Part shown: in pieces, positions 1-9,288 of the stretch | How positions within the stretch are numbered: the first letter of the stretch is position 1 | Layout of the letters: each line of letters opens with the position of its first letter | Assembly (NCBI RefSeq): GCF_029846715.1 | Contig: NZ_JARVWW010000005.1 | Location: 1 to 64,000 of the forward strand | DNA length: 64,000 nucleotides | Source of the DNA: Bradyrhizobium nivariense | GTDB taxonomy: Bacteria; Pseudomonadota; Alphaproteobacteria; Rhizobiales; Xanthobacteraceae | Direction: 5' to 3' | Made by a program: the position numbers and the translations under genes | The notes under the pieces: generated by a model | The model's database searches: none | Seen by the model: only the letters and a program-made list of their open reading frames with translations | Told to the model about the DNA's origin: nothing

Positions 1-37
1 GTGACGACCGGGCAACGGCGGGCACGACACCGTCCGA

Positions 38-3000
38 TCAATGCGCCTCGTCCCAATTGTTCGCTGCGCGGGCGTCGACATGCAGCGGCACCGAGAGCAG
101 CACGGCCGGGAACGGCGCGTCCTGCATCACGTGCTGCACGACGGGCAGCGTCGCCTCGACCTCCGCGTCCGGCACCTCGAAGATCAGCTCGTCATGCACC
201 TGGAGCAGCATCTGCGCCGACAGTTTCTTCCGGACCAAGGCATCCTCCATCCGCGTCATGGCGCGACGGATGATGTCGGCGGCGGTGCCCTGGAGCCGCG
301 CGTTGATCGCGGCGCGCTCGTTGAAGGCGCGCACCGAGGCGTTCGAAGCCTTGATGTCGGGATAGTACATCTTCCGGCCGAACAGCGTGGTGACGTAGCC
401 GTGGCTCCGGCAGAAATCCCGCGTCTCGTCCATGTAGGCGCGGATGCCGGGGAAGCGCTCGAAGTATTTCTTGATGTAGGCGGAGGCCTCCTCGCGCGCG
501 ATGCCGAGCTGGTTGGCGAGACCGAACGCCGAAATGCCGTAGATGATGCCGAAATTGATCGCCTTGGCGCGGCGCCGGATTTCGCTCGGCATGCCCTTGA
601 TCGGCACGCCGAACATTTCCGATGCCGTCATCGCGTGAATGTCGAGGCTATCGCGGAACGCCTGCTTCAGCACGGGAATGTCGGCGATCTCGGCGAGCAG
701 CCGCAGCTCGATCTGCGAATAGTCGGCGGAGACGAGCTTGTGCCCGGGTGTTGCGATGAAGGCGCGCCGGATTTTGCGGCCGTCCTCGGTGCGCACCGGA
801 ATGTTCTGCAAATTCGGCTCGTTCGACGACAGCCGGCCCGTCGTGGTCGCGGCCAGCGCGTAGGTCGTGTGCACGCGATGGGTCTGCGGATTGACGTAGG
901 TCGGCAGCGCGTCGGTGTAGGTCGATTTCAGCTTTGAGACCTGGCGCCACTCCAGAATCTTCTTCGGGAGGTCGTGGCCCTGCTCGGCGAGCTCGTCGAG
1001 CACCTGAGCGGTGGTGGACCACGCGCCGGTCTTGGTCTTGGTGCCGCCGGACAGTCCCATCTTGCCGAACAGGATGTCGCCGATCTGCTTCGGGCTGCCG
1101 ACATTGACGGGCTCGCCCGCGATCTGCTGGATCTCGGCTTCGACCCGCGCCGCGGTCTGGGCGAAGTCGCCGGAGAGACGCGACAGCACCTGGCGGTCGA
1201 TCGAGATGCCGCGCCGCTCCATGCGCGCGAGCACTGCGACCAGCGGGCGTTCCAGCGTTTCGTAGACGGTGGTCATGTGCTCGGCGACGAGGCGCGGCTT
1301 CAGCACGCGCCAGACGCGCAAGGCAATGTCGGCGCCTTCCGCCGACAGCTGCGCGGCCTTGTCGATCGGCACCTGGTCGAACGTGATCTTGCCCTTGCCG
1401 CTGCCGAGCAGCTCGCCCTCCTTCAGCATGGCGTGGCCGAACCAGCGCTCGGACAGCTGTTCCAGCGCATGCGAGCCGCGACCGGCATCGAGCACGTAGG
1501 AGATCAGTTGCGCATCATCGGTGTTGCGCAAGGTGATGCCGTGCTGGGCCAGCATCACGGCGGTGAATTTGACGTCGAAGCCGACCTTGAGGATGCCTGA
1601 TGATTCCAGCACCGGCCGCAGCGCATCGATCGCCTCGGCATGCTTGACCTGATCGGGCGCCAGGCCGGCGTCGAACAGGCCGGCGCCGCCGCCGGACGGC
1701 TTATGTGCCAGCGGCACGTAGCAGGCCTCGTTCGGCGCCAGCGCCAGCGCGATGCCGCAGAGATCGGCCTGCATCGGGTCGATCGAGTTTCCCCGGATCT
1801 CGACCGCGACATGGCCGGCATCATGGATGCGCGCGATGAACGCGTTCAATTCCGCAAGTGTCTTGATGGCCTGGTACTTGCTGCGGTCGACCGGAAGCTT
1901 GCGCAAAGCCTCTTCGCGCGCGGCGACGAGCGAGATTGGCGCGCCCTTCGGGCTGGCGGCCTTGTCCTCCTTGCTCGCCGACACGTTGCGCTCGCCCGGC
2001 CGAGCTTGCGCCGGCGTGCCGGTTCCCGGCGTGGGCACGACGTCCGAGGGCGGCAGCGGCGAGAATACGCTGGCGCCGCTCGCATAACCTGGATCGGCAT
2101 CGACATTGGCCGGATCGATCTGCGAGTAGTCGGCGACGCGGCGCGTCAGCGTGGAAAATTCCATCGCCTTCAGGAACGCGATCAGCTTGCGCGCATCGGG
2201 CTCGTGGACGGCGAGATCGTCCAGCGGCACCTCCAGATCGACCTTGTCGTCGAGCAGCACCAGCTTGCGCGAGATCCGTGCCTTCTCGGCGTTCTCGATC
2301 AGCGCCTCGCGGCGCTTCGGCTGCTTGATCTCGGTGGCGCGAAACAGCAATTGCTCGAGGTCGCCATATTCGACGATCAGTTGCGCGGCGGTCTTGATGC
2401 CGATGCCGGGCACGCCAGGCACATTGTCGGTGGAATCGCCGGCCAGCGCTTGCACCTCGACCACCTTGTTCGGCGGCACGCCGAACTTCTCGATCACCTC
2501 GGGAATGCCGATGCGGCGGTCCTTCATGGTGTCGTACATGGTGACGCAATCGGTGACGAGCTGCATCAGATCCTTGTCGGAGGACACGATGGTCGCGCTG
2601 GCGCCGCGCTCGCAGGCCTCGCGCACATAGGTTGCGATCAGATCGTCGGCCTCGAAGCCGCCCTGTTCCAGGCAGGGCAGGTCGAAGGCGCGCACGGCTT
2701 CGCGGATCAGCGCGAATTGCGGGATCAGGTCGTCCGGCGCCGGCGGGCGGTGCGCCTTGTATTCGGGATAGATCTTGTTGCGGAAGGTCACCTCGGACTT
2801 GTCGAACACGATCGCCAGATGCGTCGGCCGGTTGTCGGGGGGCATGTCACGCAACAGCTTCCACAGCATGTTGCAGAAGCCGAGTACGGCATTGACCTGC
2901 AAGCCGTCGGACTTGCGGTTCAGCGGCGGCAGCGCGTGATAGGCGCGGAAGATGTAGCCGGAACCGTCGACCAGGAAGATGTGGTCGCCCTTGCCGGCGG

Positions 3001-3076
3001 CCTTGGCGGCGACGGGCTTGGTGGCAACGGGCTTGGCGGACGTGGGTTCGGCGGCTTTCGGGGAGGTTTTGGGCAT
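38..3076 (-). CDS. polA: DNA polymerase I
   Basis: Family A repair and Okazaki-fragment polymerase, 1012 residues. The N-terminal 5' nuclease/FEN domain covers about residues 30-310, followed by a Pro/Ala-rich linker (about 320-400), a 3'-5' exonuclease-fold domain (about 400-600) and the polymerase domain (about 600-1012). Motif A (DYSQIELR) is near 785, motif B (RRAKAINFGIIYG) near 835-847 and the HDE of motif C at 961-963. The exonuclease-fold domain has lost its metal ligands. The exo I DxE site reads EIR at 425-427, the exo II Asp is Thr504, and the exo III Tyr/Asp are Leu577/Gly581. The enzyme should therefore polymerise and process flaps but not proofread. The Lys/Ala-rich first 30 residues are not part of a domain. 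A palindromic repeat lies upstream. Confidence 0.97.
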   Translation of the reverse strand: MPKTSPKAAEPTSAKPVATKPVAAKAAGKGDHIFLVDGSGYIFRAYHALPPLNRKSDGLQVNAVLGFCNMLWKLLRDMPPDNRPTHLAIVFDKSEVTFRNKIYPEYKAHRPPAPDDLIPQFALIREAVRAFDLPCLEQGGFEADDLIATYVREACERGASATIVSSDKDLMQLVTDCVTMYDTMKDRRIGIPEVIEKFGVPPNKVVEVQALAGDSTDNVPGVPGIGIKTAAQLIVEYGDLEQLLFRATEIKQPKRREALIENAEKARISRKLVLLDDKVDLEVPLDDLAVHEPDARKLIAFLKAMEFSTLTRRVADYSQIDPANVDADPGYASGASVFSPLPPSDVVPTPGTGTPAQARPGERNVSASKEDKAASPKGAPISLVAAREEALRKLPVDRSKYQAIKTLAELNAFIARIHDAGHVAVEIRGNSIDPMQADLCGIALALAPNEACYVPLAHKPSGGGAGLFDAGLAPDQVKHAEAIDALRPVLESSGILKVGFDVKFTAVMLAQHGITLRNTDDAQLISYVLDAGRGSHALEQLSERWFGHAMLKEGELLGSGKGKITFDQVPIDKAAQLSAEGADIALRVWRVLKPRLVAEHMTTVYETLERPLVAVLARMERRGISIDRQVLSRLSGDFAQTAARVEAEIQQIAGEPVNVGSPKQIGDILFGKMGLSGGTKTKTGAWSTTAQVLDELAEQGHDLPKKILEWRQVSKLKSTYTDALPTYVNPQTHRVHTTYALAATTTGRLSSNEPNLQNIPVRTEDGRKIRRAFIATPGHKLVSADYSQIELRLLAEIADIPVLKQAFRDSLDIHAMTASEMFGVPIKGMPSEIRRRAKAINFGIIYGISAFGLANQLGIAREEASAYIKKYFERFPGIRAYMDETRDFCRSHGYVTTLFGRKMYYPDIKASNASVRAFNERAAINARLQGTAADIIRRAMTRMEDALVRKKLSAQMLLQVHDELIFEVPDAEVEATLPVVQHVMQDAPFPAVLLSVPLHVDARAANNWDEAH

Positions 3077-3175
3077 GCCGCAATGTATGAATTTTTGCGG
3101 GCTTTGACAGCCTTGCGAGCGGGATTTTTGAGGCGGTGACGCAGCTATCCCCCGGTGTCATTCCCCACACTCCAC

Positions 3176-3278
3176 TGTCATTCCCCGCGAAGGCGGGGAA
3201 TCCAGTACGCTGCGGCCTATCGATCAACAATGATCGCCTCTGGAATACTGGATGCCCCGCCTTCGCGGGGCATGACAG
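3176..3278. repeat. Palindromic intergenic repeat, family A copy 1
   Basis: About 103 bp. The left arm has CCCCGCGAAGGCGGGG followed by ATCCAGTACGC. The right arm has TACTGGATGCCCCGCC and CGCGGGGCATGACA. The arms are complementary, so the transcript folds into a long hairpin. It ends one base before the stop codon of the acyltransferase gene. Six more copies occur at 10.8, 22.3, 23.9, 24.3, 27.2 and 28.1 kb. Confidence 0.9.
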
Positions 3279-4346
3279 TCACTCCGCCGCCTGCAACCGC
3301 ACCCCGACCTTCTTCGGTACAATCCAGAATGCATCGGGACGCTCGAACAGGAAATTGGCGTTGAGCCGCAGCGCCGCCTGCCAGATCGCGAGTGCTCCGA
3401 TCACGCCGACGACGGTCACGATCAGCGAGACCGCACCGATGTCGGGAATGATGCCTGTGCGCAACAGCAGCGTCCGTGTCGCCGCCATCGGCAGGAAGAA
3501 GGCGAGATAGATCACGATCGAATGCTCGCCGCAGAAGCGGAAAAAATTCAACCAACGGGCGCGCGCGAGCAGCGTACCCATCGTGATGATGGCGCAGGCG
3601 CCGGCGAAGCCGAGCACGAGCGACATGATCTTCCATTCGCTGGCGCCAAGCGTGACCATGCCGGCATTGACCAGCGCCCACGTCGCGAGCGCTGCCAGCG
3701 CCCATGCGGGATGATTGCGGGCGCGATCCGCCAGCGCGAACACGTGAGGCGCGAACAGATAGCCCGAATAGAAATAGACGAAGCGCGCGCAGAACTCATC
3801 GATCGCGGTCCAGCCGGTTGCGACGCGCGCCGTCTCCAGCGCAGCCGCGATGAGCCAGATCGCGGGCGGCGGGATGCGCCGTGTCAGTTTTGTGACGACG
3901 AAAAAGATCGGCAGGAGATAGATGAACCAGAGCGTGCCGAAGGGCTCGACGAAGGATTCCAGATACAGCAAGCCGGCGTCGCGCCAGCTCGTTTCCGCCG
4001 CGAATGCGGGGGCCTTGAAGCCGAACTGGATGGTCACCCAGACGACATAGAAATAGGCGAAATGCACCACCTTGCGGTCGAGATAGGTTCGCCAGTCCCG
4101 GTCGATCACCATTGGCAGGAACAGGCCCGAAATCAGGAAGAAATCCGGCATCCGGAACGGCTTAGCGAAGGCCACGGCGACATGCATGAAACCGGTCTCG
4201 CCGGCGGCAAGCTCGACCCCCAGCACCGAATGCATCATCACGACCATGATGATGCAGATGCCCTTGGCGTAATCGACCCAATCGACACGCGCAGCAATCG
4301 GGGCCTTGAGCCCCCCGCTCGCGGCGATTGTGCCTGATGGTGCCAT
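3279..4346 (-). CDS. Acyltransferase family 3 membrane protein
   Basis: Predicted polytopic membrane protein of 355 residues. Near the N-terminus it has the acyltransferase-3 signature (VDWVDYAKGICIIMVVMMHS), with the conserved Asp and His typical of enzymes that O-acylate cell-surface sugars or lipids. About ten hydrophobic segments follow, consistent with an integral inner-membrane transferase. Family members modify exopolysaccharide, LPS O-antigen or Nod-type glycans; the substrate here cannot be read from sequence. I chose the ATG at 4346 because an AAAGGGA ribosome site sits just upstream. The reading frame is open for a further 43 codons, but those look non-coding. It is divergent from ugd, a sugar-nucleotide gene, which fits a role in surface polysaccharide without proving it. 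Confidence 0.85.
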   Translation of the reverse strand: MAPSGTIAASGGLKAPIAARVDWVDYAKGICIIMVVMMHSVLGVELAAGETGFMHVAVAFAKPFRMPDFFLISGLFLPMVIDRDWRTYLDRKVVHFAYFYVVWVTIQFGFKAPAFAAETSWRDAGLLYLESFVEPFGTLWFIYLLPIFFVVTKLTRRIPPPAIWLIAAALETARVATGWTAIDEFCARFVYFYSGYLFAPHVFALADRARNHPAWALAALATWALVNAGMVTLGASEWKIMSLVLGFAGACAIITMGTLLARARWLNFFRFCGEHSIVIYLAFFLPMAATRTLLLRTGIIPDIGAVSLIVTVVGVIGALAIWQAALRLNANFLFERPDAFWIVPKKVGVRLQAAE

Positions 4347-4538
4347 GGTGTCCCTTTTCGAGGCGTGTTCCGCCGGGGTCTGTGTGAACGCGGAGCAGTG
4401 TGGCGCCTTGCGGCTTACGATTTCTTTACCGGTACAATTCGTGTGCCGGTTTTTGCACACGGGCTGTTCCCTCACCTCAGGAAAATGCTAAACCGCCCCG
4501 AATTGGGGTTTCGTTAACCAAGCCAAACAGGGTTTTTC

Positions 4539-5855
4539 ATGCGAATCGCGATGATCGGAACGGGCTATGTGGGACTGGTGTCCGGAGCCTGCTTTGCGGA
4601 TTTCGGTCACGACGTCACCTGCGTCGACAAGGACGAGAAGAAGATCGCTGCACTTCATCGCGGCGAGATCCCGATCTACGAGCCCGGACTCGACGAACTG
4701 GTGGCGACCAACGTCAAGGCCAAGCGGCTTGAGTTCACCACCGACCTGTCGAAGCCGGTCGCGGATGCCGATGCCGTGTTCATCGCGGTCGGCACGCCGT
4801 CGCGCCGCGGCGACGGCCACGCCGATCTGTCCTACGTCTATGCCGCGGCGCGCGAGATCGCGCAGTCGCTGTCCGGCTTCACCGTCGTCGTGACCAAGTC
4901 GACCGTTCCGGTCGGCACCGGCGACGAGGTCGAGCGCATCATCCGCGAGACCAACCCCAAGGCCGAAATCGTCGTTGCCTCGAACCCCGAATTCCTGCGC
5001 GAGGGCGCCGCGATCCGCGACTTCAAGTTTCCCGATCGTGTCGTCGTCGGCACCTCCGACGAGCGCGGCCGCAAGGTGATGGGAGACATCTATCGGCCGC
5101 TGTCGCTGAACCAGGCGCCGCTGATGTTCACGGAGCGCCGCACCGCCGAGATGATCAAATACGCCGCCAACGCCTTCCTCGCGACCAAGATCACCTTCAT
5201 CAACGAGATCGCGGACCTCTCCGAAAAGGTCGGCGCCAACGTGCAGGAGGTCGCGCGCGGCATTGGCCTGGACAACCGCATCGGCACCAAGTTCCTGCAC
5301 GCCGGTCCCGGCTTCGGCGGCTCGTGCTTTCCGAAGGACACCAAGGCGCTGATCAAGATCGCGCAGGACTACGACGTGAGCTTGCGCATCGTCGAATCCG
5401 TGCTGGCGGTCAACGAGAACCGCAAGCGGGCGATGGCCCGCAAGGTCAGCCAGGCGCTCGGCGGCTCGCTGCGCGGCAAGACCATCGCCGTGCTCGGTCT
5501 CACCTTCAAGCCCGACACCGACGACATGCGCGATGCGCCGTCGATCCCGCTGGTCACGGGCCTGATCGACATGGGCGCCAAGGTGAAGGCCTTCGATCCC
5601 GTCGGCATGGAGCAGGCCAAGGGCGAGCTGCCCAACATCACCTATTGCGAGGATGCCTATTCCTGCGCGGAAGGTGCCGATGCGATCGTCATCGTCACCG
5701 AATGGGTGCAGTTCCGTGCGCTCGATCTCGACCGGCTGAAGGCGACCATGGCGCAGCCCGTCGTCGTCGACCTCCGCAACATCTACCGCCCCGAGGACAT
5801 GGCTGCGGCCGGCTTCACCTACGAGAGCGTCGGCCGCCCATCGGTGCAGGGCTAA
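4539..5855 (+). CDS. ugd: UDP-glucose 6-dehydrogenase
   Basis: Cytoplasmic NAD-dependent enzyme that oxidises UDP-glucose twice to UDP-glucuronate, a precursor of exopolysaccharide, capsule and LPS sugars. It has 438 residues, the usual bacterial length. The dinucleotide-binding GTGYVG is at residues 7-12, the catalytic cysteine is Cys263 in PGFGGSCFPKD, and the C-terminal UDP-binding domain has LGLTFKPDTDD. The ATG is preceded by a CAGGG ribosome site. The gene stands alone: the divergent acyltransferase lies upstream and a family B repeat follows. Confidence 0.96.
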   Translation: MRIAMIGTGYVGLVSGACFADFGHDVTCVDKDEKKIAALHRGEIPIYEPGLDELVATNVKAKRLEFTTDLSKPVADADAVFIAVGTPSRRGDGHADLSYVYAAAREIAQSLSGFTVVVTKSTVPVGTGDEVERIIRETNPKAEIVVASNPEFLREGAAIRDFKFPDRVVVGTSDERGRKVMGDIYRPLSLNQAPLMFTERRTAEMIKYAANAFLATKITFINEIADLSEKVGANVQEVARGIGLDNRIGTKFLHAGPGFGGSCFPKDTKALIKIAQDYDVSLRIVESVLAVNENRKRAMARKVSQALGGSLRGKTIAVLGLTFKPDTDDMRDAPSIPLVTGLIDMGAKVKAFDPVGMEQAKGELPNITYCEDAYSCAEGADAIVIVTEWVQFRALDLDRLKATMAQPVVVDLRNIYRPEDMAAAGFTYESVGRPSVQG

Positions 5856-5879
5856 CGATCCAACGTCGCGCATAATTCC

Positions 5880-5967
5880 GTCATGGCCGGGCTTGTCCCG
5901 GCCATCCACGTCTTGTTCACTGCCAGATGAAAGAACGTGGATGCCCGGGACAAGCCCGGGCATGACG
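5880..5967. repeat. Palindromic intergenic repeat, family B copy 1
   Basis: 88 bp. The left arm (GTCATGGCCGGGCTTGTCC) pairs with the right arm (GACAAGCCCGGGCATGAC), with inner arms around CCACGT / ACGTGGATG. It fills most of the gap between ugd and hrpB. Its other copy is at 32.9 kb. Confidence 0.9.
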
Positions 5968-5980
5968 ACCGGATAATTTT

Positions 5981-8458
5981 TTGCCCCGCAGCTTCGACAC
6001 GCCCCTCCCGATCGATGCCGTGCTCGACGACCTCTCGCGCACGCTGGAGGCGCATAATGCCGCCGTGCTGGTGGCCCCTCCGGGCGCCGGCAAGACCACG
6101 CGCGTGCCACTGGCGCTGCTCGATGCCCCCTGGGCCAAGGGCAAGAAGATCATCGTGCTGGAGCCGCGGCGCATCGCTGCGCGCGCCAGCGCCGACCGCA
6201 TGGCCAAATCGCTCGGCGAACGCGCCGGCGAGACCGTCGGCTATCGCGTCCGCTTCGGCTCGAAGATCTCGCGCGCGACCCGCATCGAGGTGGTGACCGA
6301 AGGCATCTTCACCCGCCAGATCCTCGACGATCCCGAGCTGTCGGGCATCGCCGCCGTCCTGTTCGACGAATTCCACGAGCGCTCGCTCGATGCCGACATG
6401 GGTCTCGCGCTGGCGCGCGATGCGCAGCAGGGCCTGCGCGAGGATTTGCGCATCCTCGTGATGTCGGCAACGCTCGATGGCGCTCGTGTTGCAAGGCTGC
6501 TCGGCGAAGCGCCCGTGATCGAAAGCGAGGGGCGTGCTTTCCCGGTCGAGACGCGTTATCTCGGCCGCAAGACGGACCTGCAGGTGGAACGGCAGATGGC
6601 GGATGCGATCGCCTCGGCTCTGCGCGCAGATAGTGGCTCGGTGCTGGCGTTCCTGCCGGGCGCCGCCGAAATCCGCCGCACCCAGAATTTCCTCGGCGAG
6701 CGCGTGCAGGATTCCAGCATCGAGATCGTGCCGCTGTTCGGCGCGCTCGACGCAGCCGTGCAGGACCGTGCCATCTCGCCGGCGCCGAAGGGCACGCGCA
6801 AGGTGGTGCTGGCGACCTCGATCGCGGAGACCTCGCTCACCATCGAGGGCGTGCGCATCGTGGTCGATTCCGGTCTGGCCCGCGTGCCGCGCTACGAGCC
6901 CGACATCGGCCTGACCCGGCTCGAGACGGTGCGCGTCTCGCGCGCGGCGGCGGACCAGCGCCGTGGCCGCGCCGGCCGCACCGAGCCCGGTGTCTGCTAC
7001 CGGCTCTGGGACGAACCTCAGACGGCCTCGCTTGCGCCCTACACCCAGCCGGAAATTCTCAGCGCCGATCTGTCCTCGCTGGTGCTCGATCTCGCGCAAT
7101 GGGGCGTCGCCGATCCCTCAGCGCTGTCGTTTCTCGACCCGCCGCCGCAGCCGGCCTGGAAAGAAGCCAAGAGCCTGCTCTCCGAGCTCAATGCGCTCGA
7201 TGGTGATGGTCGCATCACCGCGGAGGGCAAGAGCCTGCGTGCGCTGGCGCTGCCGCCGCGGCTGGCGCGCATGATCGTGGATTCGCATCGTGCCGGCGAG
7301 GGCGAAGCCGCCGCCGAGATCGCCGCCATCATCACCGAGCGCGGGCTCGGCGGCGACAGCGTCGATCTCGAGCACCGTCGCGACCAGTTCCGCCGCGACC
7401 GCTCGCCGCGTGCCGCAAGCGCGCGCGACCTCGCCCGGCGCTGGGCCTCGCAGGTGGCGGCGTCGGAGAAGGCGGCGACCGGAGAAGGCGACCTTTCGAC
7501 CGGCCTGATGCTCGCCTACGCCTTCCCGGATCGCGTCGCGCGCAACCGCGGCAATGGCAGCTTCGTACTCGCCAACGGTCGAGGCGCGGCCGTCGATCAG
7601 ACCTCGTCGCTCGCCCGCGCGCCCTATATCGCGATCGGTGAGATGACGGGCACGGCGGCGAGCGGACGCATCCTGCTCGCCGCGCAAATCACGCAGGACG
7701 ACATCGAACGGCATTTCGCCGAGCACATCGAATCCGTCGACGAGATATGGTTCGATCGCGGCGCGATGGCGCTGCGGGCGCGGCGCAGGCGCGCGATGCA
7801 CGCGATCACGCTGTCCGAGGCGACGCTCGCCGTGTCGCCCTCGGAGGACACCGCGCGCATCTTCGCAGATGGGCTGATCGCCGCCGGCCTCGACCGGATG
7901 CCATGGTCGAAGGCAGCAAGACAATGGCGCGACCGCGTCATGTTTTTGCGCAAGGCCGAAGGCGATAGCTGGCCCGATCTCTCCGACGACGGGCTGATCG
8001 CGCGGCGCGACGACTGGCTGGTGCCGGCGCTCTACGACAAGATCGCGCTGAAGGATATCTCCGCCGGCGATCTCTCCGACGCGTTGATGGCATTGTTGCC
8101 GTGGGAGATGCGCGCGCGGCTCGATCGCGAGGCGCCGACCCATTTCGAGGCGCCGACCGGCAGCGTGCTCGCGATCGACTACGAGGCCGAGCAGGGGCCG
8201 ACCATCGCGGTGCGGCTCCAGGAATTGTTCGGCCTCAACATCCATCCCTCGATCGCCGCCGGCAAGGTGCCGCTGGTGCTGGAGCTGCTGTCGCCGGCGC
8301 AGCGCCCGGTGCAGGTGACGCGCGATCTCCCCGGCTTCTGGCGCGGCAGTTACAGTGCCGTCCGCTCCGATTTGCGCGGCCGCTACCCGCGGCATCCCTG
8401 GCCGGAAGATCCGGCGAATGCGCTGCCGACCCGGCGGGTCAAGCCGCGCGGGACATGA
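5981..8458 (+). CDS. hrpB: ATP-dependent RNA helicase HrpB
   Basis: DEAH-type helicase of 825 residues. It has the P-loop GAGKTT at about residue 38, the Walker-B variant DEFH at about 128, motif III SAT, and the motif VI core QRRGRAGR. The helicase-associated and HrpB C-terminal domains follow. Its role in bacteria is poorly defined; RNA remodelling is assumed from the family. The only workable start I see is TTG at 5981, because the nearest in-frame upstream ATG runs into a stop. The start lies 14 bp after a family B repeat, and no good ribosome site is visible, so expression may be low. Confidence 0.93.
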   Translation: MPRSFDTPLPIDAVLDDLSRTLEAHNAAVLVAPPGAGKTTRVPLALLDAPWAKGKKIIVLEPRRIAARASADRMAKSLGERAGETVGYRVRFGSKISRATRIEVVTEGIFTRQILDDPELSGIAAVLFDEFHERSLDADMGLALARDAQQGLREDLRILVMSATLDGARVARLLGEAPVIESEGRAFPVETRYLGRKTDLQVERQMADAIASALRADSGSVLAFLPGAAEIRRTQNFLGERVQDSSIEIVPLFGALDAAVQDRAISPAPKGTRKVVLATSIAETSLTIEGVRIVVDSGLARVPRYEPDIGLTRLETVRVSRAAADQRRGRAGRTEPGVCYRLWDEPQTASLAPYTQPEILSADLSSLVLDLAQWGVADPSALSFLDPPPQPAWKEAKSLLSELNALDGDGRITAEGKSLRALALPPRLARMIVDSHRAGEGEAAAEIAAIITERGLGGDSVDLEHRRDQFRRDRSPRAASARDLARRWASQVAASEKAATGEGDLSTGLMLAYAFPDRVARNRGNGSFVLANGRGAAVDQTSSLARAPYIAIGEMTGTAASGRILLAAQITQDDIERHFAEHIESVDEIWFDRGAMALRARRRRAMHAITLSEATLAVSPSEDTARIFADGLIAAGLDRMPWSKAARQWRDRVMFLRKAEGDSWPDLSDDGLIARRDDWLVPALYDKIALKDISAGDLSDALMALLPWEMRARLDREAPTHFEAPTGSVLAIDYEAEQGPTIAVRLQELFGLNIHPSIAAGKVPLVLELLSPAQRPVQVTRDLPGFWRGSYSAVRSDLRGRYPRHPWPEDPANALPTRRVKPRGT

Positions 8459-8586
8459 GACGCCACGAAGGCGCATTAACCGTCCGCTCATCCTTTTCGT
8501 CAAAATAGCACCGCTCCGGCTGCAGCGTCGCTCGCGGACAGGCCCGCCGCGTGGTGAAATCGAGCTTTCGGCTCCGGGTTGGTGTG

Positions 8587-9099
8587 ATGCGTAACATAAT
8601 GATCTTCGCGGCGATCATGATCGGCCTCGGCACCTTCATGGCGCAGATGGCGGACAGGATGAGCTCCGCCTCGGCAACGTCGGCGCCGCGCACGACGGTA
8701 GCAGTCGCGTCCACCGCGCCGGCCGGCGGCCGCAGCCTCAACATCCCCCGCGACGACCGCGGCCATTTCCAGACTGAAGGCCGGATCGAAGGCCAGCGCA
8801 TCGGCTTCATGGTCGACACCGGCGCCTCCGTGGTTGCGCTGAACGAGACCTCGGCCGCCCGCTTCGGCCTGCGTCCCTCGCGGAGCGATTACAACGCCAC
8901 CGTCTCCACCGCCAACGGCACCATCAAGGCCGCGCGCACCCGCATCGCCATGCTCGATGTCGGCGGCCTCATCGTGCGCGACGTCGATGCCATGGTGCTG
9001 CCCGACGAGGCGCTGTCCGAGAACCTGCTCGGCCTCTCCTTCCTCTCCCGCCTCAAGCGCTTCGAATACGCCAACGGCCAGATGGTGCTGGAGCAGTAA
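8587..9099 (+). CDS. Retropepsin-like clan AA aspartic protease (TIGR02281-type)
   Basis: 170-residue protein with an N-terminal hydrophobic anchor (MRNIMIFAAIMIGLGTFM) and one aspartyl-protease-like domain. The active-site motif reads MVDTGAS, followed by the NETSAARFGL flap region, and the C-terminal part reads LLGLSFLSRL. Family members are single-domain retropepsin-like proteins, probably active as dimers in or facing the periplasm; substrates are unknown. I chose the ATG at 8587 because it puts the hydrophobic segment at the N-terminus. A GTG at 8551 in the same frame would add 12 basic residues. Confidence 0.85.
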   Translation: MRNIMIFAAIMIGLGTFMAQMADRMSSASATSAPRTTVAVASTAPAGGRSLNIPRDDRGHFQTEGRIEGQRIGFMVDTGASVVALNETSAARFGLRPSRSDYNATVSTANGTIKAARTRIAMLDVGGLIVRDVDAMVLPDEALSENLLGLSFLSRLKRFEYANGQMVLEQ

Positions 9100-9288
9100 G
9101 GGTCTCCCAAACGCTCGGGCGGCCGCATATTTCAAAAATCTCTATTCCGTCCGCTCTCGCGGTCAAATCTTCCCCGTTACCAAACTGCCGCAATTATCAT
9201 CCATAAGCTGCCATTCCCGCCTTCCGCTGCAGCCCGGCATTCGCTAAGGCTGCATCAAATCCTGGCTCTTTTTCACGAGACCGTCTCA

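Noticed and set aside
4496..4508. CCCCGAATTGGGG near the ugd start as an operator
   Set aside because: Only four base pairs on each side are symmetric, which is too weak to call.
4488..8503. Long reverse-strand frames opposite ugd and hrpB
   Set aside because: No motifs, and parts read through a palindromic repeat. They are shadows of well-supported genes.
9100..9288. Possible riboswitch or leader ahead of the phosphohexomutase
   Set aside because: No conserved riboswitch core or clear aptamer pairing could be drawn by eye.
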